From: Deltaproteobacteria bacterium
GTDB lineage: Bacteria > SAR324 > JACQKK01
Length of the DNA: 10,377 bases
NCBI GenBank assembly: GCA_029858165.1
Contig: JAOUFO010000040.1
Coordinates: 1-10,377, forward strand
Reading direction: 5' to 3'
A model generated the notes under the pieces. The model was not told the DNA's origin. It searched no databases and was given only the letters and a program-made list of their open reading frames with translations. The translations under genes were made by a program, and so were the position numbers. Below, piece by piece: positions 6,347 to 10,377 of this stretch. The stretch's first letter is position 1; the number at the start of each line of letters is the position of its first letter.

Positions 6347-7162
6347 ATGGCTTCGGGAAAAAACACGGGCCGTCCCAAAAACAACCCCCGCCCATGGCCG
6401 GTGTGCCTGTCTATCGCCGGGTCCGACAGCGGCGGCGGGGCGGGCATCCAGGCCGATAACCGCACCTTTACCGATTTAAAGGTTTGGGGGACCACCGCCA
6501 TCGCCGCCATCACCGCCCAAAACCCGGATCAGGTGGCCGGGAGCCGGGAGGTTTCCCCCGAATGGATCATGGCCCAGATCCAGGCGGTGGGGGATTACTT
6601 TCCGGTCCGGGCGGTCAAAACCGGCATGTTGCCCACCGGAGAGGTGATCCGGGCGGCAACCCGGGGAATCACCCACCTTCCGGGGTCCCCCCCGTTGGTG
6701 GTGGACCCGGTGATGATGGCTTCCAGCGGCGCCCGATTGCTGGATGAAATCGCGTTGCAAACCCTGTGCGATACCTTGTTGCCCCTGGCCGCTTTGATCA
6801 CCCCCAATGTGCCGGAGGCCTGCCAGTTGACCGGATTGGACATCCGCTCAGTGGAAGAAATGGAACGGGCCGCCGTCTCCCTTCAGCAACGGTATCACAC
6901 CTCCGTGCTGGTGAAAGGGGGCCATCTGGCCGCGGAGGCGGAGGCAGTGGATGTGCTGGCTGTCCCCGGCCTGCCCCTGCGGGTGTTGCGCCTGCCCCTG
7001 TTGCCGGGGATCCGGTTTCATGGTAGCGGGTGTGTGCTTTCCGCCGCCATTACCGCCCATCTGGCCCGGGGCCGCAAGCTACCCCAGGCGGTGGCCCTGG
7101 CCAAAGCTTACCTGCACCGGTTGATGGCGGCCCACCCCCGGCCGGACCTGAATGAAGGTTAA
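6347..7162 (+). CDS. thiD: Hydroxymethylpyrimidine/phosphomethylpyrimidine kinase
   Basis: ThiD phosphorylates hydroxymethylpyrimidine and then its monophosphate to give HMP-diphosphate, the pyrimidine half of thiamine phosphate. Length from ATG 6347 is 271 residues, close to the usual 266. Ribokinase-fold motifs appear in order: the substrate site SIAGSDSGGGAGIQAD (22-37), VKTGML (90-95), VVDPVMMASSGARLL (118-132), LITPNVPEACQLTG (150-163), VLVKGGH (187-193), and the anion hole with catalytic Cys229 in HGSGCVLSAAI (225-235). The frame is open back to a TTG at 6203, but those residues do not look like the family; no strong Shine-Dalgarno precedes ATG 6347. No other thi gene is visible. The stop overlaps the stop of the convergent DUF523 gene in one TTAA, with no terminator between them. 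Confidence 0.95.
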   Translation: MASGKNTGRPKNNPRPWPVCLSIAGSDSGGGAGIQADNRTFTDLKVWGTTAIAAITAQNPDQVAGSREVSPEWIMAQIQAVGDYFPVRAVKTGMLPTGEVIRAATRGITHLPGSPPLVVDPVMMASSGARLLDEIALQTLCDTLLPLAALITPNVPEACQLTGLDIRSVEEMERAAVSLQQRYHTSVLVKGGHLAAEAEAVDVLAVPGLPLRVLRLPLLPGIRFHGSGCVLSAAITAHLARGRKLPQAVALAKAYLHRLMAAHPRPDLNEG

Positions 7163-7761
7163 CCCGGCCCGGCCCTCCAATACAACCGTGCCCGATTCAC
7201 AAACCCCAGCCGCAGGTTTTCATCCGCCAGGGCCTCCTCATGAATCACCGGCAGGCCGGGCAGCCCGGCCATGATTTGCGCCGCAAACAACCCGGTTGAA
7301 ACCATTCCCAAAGCATACATCCCGGAGGCCGGAGAAACGGCCTCCCCGGCGGGAGAAACCCCGGCTTCTCCACCGCCGAGGGAAGACACAGGCACCCCGC
7401 CGGGGCCGCAACTGGGGGACCGGGCCTTCAGCACCACCCCGGCCAAGCGTTCCGACCCGGATTTCCACTTCTGAGCCATCAACCTGCCGTATTCCATCAG
7501 GGGGGTCGTCACATCCAGGCCGGGGTCCTCCACCCCCAGTGCCCTGGGGTTTTGGGGCGGTCCCACCAGCCGGATGGGGGGACGGGGCACTCCCATTCCC
7601 ACCGCCGTCTCCGGACAAAAAGAAACCAGTTCCACGTCCGGCAGGCCGCCCAGCCAATCCGCAACCCAGGGGTTTAACCGGTGGCCTCCATCATAACGCA
7701 CCGGCTCACCCAGCAGACAACCACTGACCCCGATCCCCATTTTTTCCCGGCGGGGGGCCAT
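7159..7761 (-). CDS. DUF523-family protein, function unknown
   Basis: Protein of the DUF523 family (YbbK-like), 200 residues. Recognisable elements are IGVSGCLLGEPVRYDGGH (10-27), VSFCPETAVGMGVPRPP (46-62), DVTTPL (83-88) and LKARSPSCGPG (111-121). C15, C49 and C118 are the cysteines I associate with the family and could form a metal or Fe-S site, though no function is established. Residues about 122-147 are Gly/Ser/Pro-rich and longer than the usual linker after SPSCG, a likely insertion. The C-terminal ENLRLGFVNRARLYWR is a common DUF523 ending; there is no fused DUF1722 domain. The ATG at 7759-7761 is two bases after the stop of the LD-carboxypeptidase gene, with GGAGGT (7776 to 7771) at good spacing; an alternative ATG lies seven codons in. 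Co-transcription and translational coupling with the peptidase are likely. Confidence 0.9.
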   Translation of the reverse strand: MAPRREKMGIGVSGCLLGEPVRYDGGHRLNPWVADWLGGLPDVELVSFCPETAVGMGVPRPPIRLVGPPQNPRALGVEDPGLDVTTPLMEYGRLMAQKWKSGSERLAGVVLKARSPSCGPGGVPVSSLGGGEAGVSPAGEAVSPASGMYALGMVSTGLFAAQIMAGLPGLPVIHEEALADENLRLGFVNRARLYWRAGPG

Positions 7762-7763
7762 GG

Positions 7764-8720
7764 TTATTCCACCTCCAGCCAGGCTGTCCGGTCATCCGCC
7801 ACAGTCACCCTGGCCTCTCCCCCCAAAGGAAGGGACAGGTTGGGGTCTCCGTGACCCGCGGCCAACCCGCTGAACACCGGAATGGGGGATTGACCGAACA
7901 AATCCTCCCACACCCGGCCCAAAAGTTCCGGCGGGTCGGAATCACACTGGTTGAAATACCCCAGCACCACCGCGGAAACCCCCTCCAATCCCCCCGCCTG
8001 CCGCAGGTGGGTGAACATCCGGTCAATTTTATAGGGGGGCTCCTCTATATCCTCCAAAAACAATACGGTGCCGCCGGGGTCCACCTCCCAGGGGGTGGCC
8101 AGGGTGGTCATCCACACAGACAGGCACCCTCCGACCAGTCTGCCCCGGACCCCAGCCCTCTGCCGGGCGGCATCATTGAAGGGGGTGATGAGACGGCGCA
8201 CTCCGGGGAAGGGGTCAAACAACACCTGCCGCAACCCGTCCAGACTTTCCCCCCGGCGGGGGGCCGTCAAAGCCCCCGGCTGAGCCATACAGGGGCCGTG
8301 CATGGCCATCACCCCCCCTTTGGCCGCCATCCAGGCAAACAGTGCCGTTGCGTCCGAAAACCCCACCACCCATTTGGGGGGGGCGGCGGCAAACCGGTTT
8401 GCATCCAACCAAGGCAAAATCCGGGAGGCACCATACCCCCCCCGGCTGAAAAACAACCCCTTGACCTGGGGGTCCAGCCAGCCGTCCAGAAACCGGCGGG
8501 CACGCTCCTCATCCGGCCCGGCCAGATACAGGTAGCGGGGTTCGGGGTTCGGCAGGGGGTCCACCTTCAGCCCCCAGCCGGTCAGCACATCCACCGCGGC
8601 TTCCAAAAAGGGGGCCTGGGTCCCCTGATGGGAGCTGGGAGAAATCAAGGCCACCCGGTCCCCCCTGCGCAACGGCGGAGGACGTTTCAAGGGCGGAGGA
8701 ATAATGGGGGGGTGGGTCAT
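7764..8720 (-). CDS. ldcA: LD-carboxypeptidase, peptidase family S66 (LdcA-like)
   Basis: Serine peptidase that in LdcA removes the terminal D-Ala from tetrapeptides during peptidoglycan recycling; the family also includes MccF, which cleaves microcin C, so substrate is inferred. Length is 318 residues from ATG 8720, normal for S66, and no signal peptide is seen, fitting a cytoplasmic enzyme. DRVALISPSS opens the fold (21-30), FFSRGGYGASRIL (90-102) is typical, and the triad is intact: Ser122 in VGFSDAT, Glu223 in LFLEDIEEPPYKIDRM, and His290 in AAGHGDPN. A GTG at 8786 would add 22 residues without family resemblance. The N-terminus is proline-rich, with PPP at 8-10 and 14-16. It overlaps an AT-rich divergent promoter region upstream and leads directly into the DUF523 gene. 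Confidence 0.93.
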   Translation of the reverse strand: MTHPPIIPPPLKRPPPLRRGDRVALISPSSHQGTQAPFLEAAVDVLTGWGLKVDPLPNPEPRYLYLAGPDEERARRFLDGWLDPQVKGLFFSRGGYGASRILPWLDANRFAAAPPKWVVGFSDATALFAWMAAKGGVMAMHGPCMAQPGALTAPRRGESLDGLRQVLFDPFPGVRRLITPFNDAARQRAGVRGRLVGGCLSVWMTTLATPWEVDPGGTVLFLEDIEEPPYKIDRMFTHLRQAGGLEGVSAVVLGYFNQCDSDPPELLGRVWEDLFGQSPIPVFSGLAAGHGDPNLSLPLGGEARVTVADDRTAWLEVE

Positions 8721-8792
8721 GAATTTTCCAATAACAGGTGAAAACCCCCCTTGGAAAAACCTGGGGCTGCCGTCCGAAGTCTCCACCCACCC

Positions 8793-8840
8793 TAAACCGG
8801 TTTATATTTTGTTGACAAGCATGATAGAATTTTAAAAAGT
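8793..8840. promoter_or_regulatory. Divergent promoter region with 12-base palindrome
   Basis: This AT-rich gap separates the leftward peptidase gene from the rightward acetyltransferase gene. It has a perfect palindrome TAAACCGGTTTA (8793-8804). Leftward, TATAAA (8806 to 8801) overlaps the palindrome as a good -10, though its -35 is weak. Rightward, TTGACA (8812-8817) is a perfect -35 without a convincing -10 at normal spacing, and TAGAAT (8825-8830) is a fair -10 with a poor -35. The palindrome could be an operator controlling the leftward promoter. Confidence 0.4.
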
Positions 8841-8866
8841 TGAACACCCAGTTTGCTCAAAAGGTG

Positions 8867-9487
8867 ATGAGGATAAATTCAGCCCCCTACGAATCGGCTC
8901 TCAACCGGGTGTTGTTCACTCCCCGGCTGGTGTTGCGCCCGTTGGACCCGGAAGATGCCCACCTGTTGCACCTGTATGTGATGGAAAACCGGTTGTGGCT
9001 TCAACCCTGGGAACCCGCCCGGGACCCCTCCTATTATACCCAGGATATTCAGCGGCAGATTCTTTACCAGTGCCTGGAGGAACGCCGGAACGAAACCGGG
9101 GGGGTCTATGGGGTGTTCCGGCGGGAGGATGAGCAGCAACTCATCGGCCGGATCAGCCTGTTTGGCATATCCAGGGGCATCTGGCAAAACTGTCACCTGG
9201 GGTACTCCCTGGCTTATGATCACACCAGCCAGGGGTACATGACCGAAGCCCTGCGGCGGATTGCACACTTTTGCTTTGCCGACCTGGACCTCCACCGAAT
9301 CCAGGCCGCGGTCCTGCCCCGCAATGAAAACTCCCTCCGGCTGGCGGACCGCTGCCAGTTCCGCCGGGAGGGGGTTGCTTTGCGCTATATGGAAGTCAAC
9401 GACCTGTGGGAGGATCATGTGATCCTGGCCCTGACCATAGAAGAGGTGGATGAGGTGTATTTCAAAGGATGTCTGGCCCGCAGATAA
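8867..9487 (+). CDS. GNAT-family N-acetyltransferase, RimJ/RimL-like
   Basis: Acetyl-CoA-dependent acetyltransferase of the RimJ/RimL subgroup, whose characterised members acetylate N-terminal residues of ribosomal proteins; the substrate here is not determinable. Length is 206 residues. TPRLVLRPLDPEDA (18-31) is the usual first strand and helix, LGYSLAYDHTSQGYMTEALR (111-130) contains the acetyl-CoA loop in Q-x-x-G form, and NENSLRLADRCQFRREG (153-169) followed by WEDHVILAL (181-189) is typical RimJ. The normal leucine-glycine-phenylalanine of helix 4 reads CQF here. The start is uncertain: ATG 8867 has AAGG only two bases away, a TTG at 8840 is in frame, and the homology itself begins near residue 15. 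A terminator follows at 9599-9626. Confidence 0.88.
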   Translation: MRINSAPYESALNRVLFTPRLVLRPLDPEDAHLLHLYVMENRLWLQPWEPARDPSYYTQDIQRQILYQCLEERRNETGGVYGVFRREDEQQLIGRISLFGISRGIWQNCHLGYSLAYDHTSQGYMTEALRRIAHFCFADLDLHRIQAAVLPRNENSLRLADRCQFRREGVALRYMEVNDLWEDHVILALTIEEVDEVYFKGCLARR

Positions 9488-9598
9488 ACCCGCTTTTGGA
9501 CCGGATGGGAATCCACCGGCCCCCGGGGGATTTTGATTTTCATTGCCTATCACCAAAGGCTCCTGGCATCTTATGGGGAGCCGACCCGAACATAAGGG

Positions 9599-9626
9599 AC
9601 ACCCCCCAACCTGGGGGTGTGATTTT
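9599..9626 (+). terminator. Intrinsic terminator between the GNAT gene and efp
   Basis: An 8-bp perfect stem, ACACCCCC (9599-9606) with GGGGGTGT (9613-9620) and a 6-base loop, is followed by GATTTTT. It lies 112 bases after the acetyltransferase stop and separates it from efp. Confidence 0.65.
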
Positions 9627-9628
9627 TA

Positions 9629-9682
9629 AACCCGGCATCCCCCGGAAACAATACCGGCTTCCTGTTGATATTGAGCCGGGTT
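9629..9682 (+). repeat. Inverted repeat in the efp upstream region
   Basis: AACCCGGC (9629-9636) and GCCGGGTT (9675-9682) are perfect 8-base inverted arms, 38 bases apart, ending 39 bases before the efp start. They could fold the efp mRNA leader if transcription starts before 9629; no clear promoter was found, so the role is open. Confidence 0.4.
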
Positions 9683-9720
9683 CCCAGGGGGCCATCACAC
9701 CAACAACTTGAAGGAATCCC

Positions 9721-10281
9721 GTGTACGAAACATCCGAAATCCGCAAAGGATTGAAAATTGAAATTGATGGCGACCCATACGTGGTGGTGGATTTTCAGTT
9801 TGTAAAACCCGGCAAAGGCAACGCATTCACCCGCACCCGGATCAAAAACCTGACCACCGGGTCGGTGTTGGACAGGACCTACAAATCCGGTGAAAGACTG
9901 AAGCCCGCCAATATGGATGAGCGGAACATGCAGTTTTTGTATAAGGATGACAACGGCTTTAACTTTATGGACCAGGAATCCTACGACCAGATCACCATTC
10001 CCGCCAAAGTGATTGGGGATGATGCCCGGTACCTGAAAGAAAACATGGAGTTGATGGTGCTGCTGTTCAACGGTGTGGCGGTCAGTATTTCCCTGCCCAA
10101 TTTTGTGGTGTTGGAGGTGGTTGAAACCGACCCCGGACTGAAAGGGGATACCGTGAGCGGAGCCAAAAAACCGGCCACCCTGGAAACCGGAGCAGTCATC
10201 TATGTCCCCCTGTTTGTGGAACGGGGAGAAAAGCTGCGCATAGACACCCGAACGTTTGAATATGTGGAACGGGTGAAATAA
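9721..10281 (+). CDS. efp: Translation elongation factor P
   Basis: EF-P binds between the P and E sites of the ribosome and relieves stalling at polyproline sequences. The 186-residue length is standard. The start is GTG with AAGGA at 9711-9715, five bases upstream. The KOW-like domain I carries FVKPGKGNAF (27-36), whose Lys32 equals the modified Lys34 of E. coli EF-P; the loop form is compatible with lysylation by EpmA, but the modification is not shown by sequence. Domains II and III follow, and the family signature KPATLETGAVIYVPLFVERG is complete. The C-terminus reads DTRTFEYVERVK where the family normally has DTRTGEY, a Gly-to-Phe difference. It lies after a terminator, so it likely has its own promoter, not identified here. 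Confidence 0.97.
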   Translation: MYETSEIRKGLKIEIDGDPYVVVDFQFVKPGKGNAFTRTRIKNLTTGSVLDRTYKSGERLKPANMDERNMQFLYKDDNGFNFMDQESYDQITIPAKVIGDDARYLKENMELMVLLFNGVAVSISLPNFVVLEVVETDPGLKGDTVSGAKKPATLETGAVIYVPLFVERGEKLRIDTRTFEYVERVK

Positions 10282-10337
10282 CCTCCCAGCGGGGTGTTTC
10301 GGACCTTTGGCCCCTGCTTGCCCACCCCCTTGCCCCC

Positions 10338-10377
10338 ATGAGAAACCGCCCCCCCGCCAGCACACTCCCCCACCAGG
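10338..10377 (+). CDS. Possible 5' end of another gene, cut by the window edge
   Basis: An ATG at 10338 opens a frame that stays open for the 13 codons left, beginning MRNRPPASTLPHQ. There is no Shine-Dalgarno, only a C-run before the ATG. efp is often followed by genX/epmA, the lysyl-tRNA-synthetase-like EF-P modifying enzyme, but too little is visible to identify it. The spacing from efp (56 bases) would allow an operon. Confidence 0.25.
   Translation, partial: MRNRPPASTLPHQ

Noticed and set aside
7254..7270. GGCCGGG-CAG-CCCGGCC hairpin as a thiD terminator
   Set aside because: It lies inside the DUF523 coding region, is explained by the GLPGLP peptide repeat, and has no T-tract.
7851..8741. 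Plus-strand open frame of 296 codons opposite the LD-carboxypeptidase
   Set aside because: Its low-complexity Pro/Gly/His composition is typical of an antisense shadow; the minus-strand protein has an intact catalytic triad.
1..10377. Mobile element, CRISPR array, defence system or biosynthetic cluster
   Set aside because: No repeat-spacer pattern, transposase, integrase, toxin-antitoxin pair or cluster-type enzyme is visible on either strand; the content is housekeeping.

Overview
The window carries ordinary bacterial chromosome: about a dozen core-metabolism and housekeeping genes on both strands, short gaps, recognisable intrinsic terminators, and no transposase, integrase, phage gene, CRISPR array, rRNA or tRNA. 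The DNA is GC-rich and heavy in CCC/GGG codons and C/G runs. The gene repertoire (class I glucose-6-phosphate isomerase, DksA/TraR zinc-finger protein, orphan CheY-like regulator, DUF523 protein, S66 LD-carboxypeptidase, EF-P) fits a Gram-negative proteobacterium, and the protein flavour suggests Desulfobacterota (former Deltaproteobacteria). That placement is an impression from sequence style, not a computed result.

Layout, left to right. At 1-1430 (+) lies the 3' part of pgi, whose N-terminus is outside the window. A DedA-family membrane protein (1598-2368, +) and acylphosphatase (2410-2691, +) follow; acylphosphatase ends at a clear intrinsic terminator. A 343-base non-coding stretch leads to an HU-type nucleoid protein (3035-3316, +), which has its own strong terminator. 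After another non-coding stretch with a plausible sigma-70 promoter come a DksA/TraR zinc-finger protein (3652-4017, +) and a dCTP deaminase (4073-4609, +). A bidirectional terminator separates these from the leftward block: prmC (5529 to 4645, -) and a stand-alone CheY-like receiver (6022 to 5630, -). Then thiD (6347-7162, +) runs head-on into a leftward pair, LD-carboxypeptidase followed by a DUF523 protein (8720 to 7159, -). The stop codons of thiD and the DUF523 gene overlap in a single TTAA. A divergent AT-rich gap with a perfect 12-base palindrome separates that pair from a RimJ-like GNAT acetyltransferase (+), followed by a terminator and efp (9721-10281, +). A possible start of another gene lies at the right edge.

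Functionally the genes cover glycolysis/gluconeogenesis (pgi), membrane homeostasis (DedA), acyl-phosphate hydrolysis, nucleoid architecture and transcription control (HU, DksA-like), dUMP supply (dcd), translation (PrmC, EF-P, perhaps the GNAT protein), thiamine biosynthesis (thiD) and peptidoglycan recycling (S66 peptidase). I see no defence island, biosynthetic cluster or obviously new multi-gene system. The items most worth checking are small: a dCTP deaminase of the short type that includes bifunctional deaminase/dUTPases, the tight DUF523/LD-carboxypeptidase pair, an unusual EF-P C-terminal motif, an excess of poly-G/C runs, several Shine-Dalgarno-poor starts with C-runs just upstream, and a few palindromes in intergenic regions.
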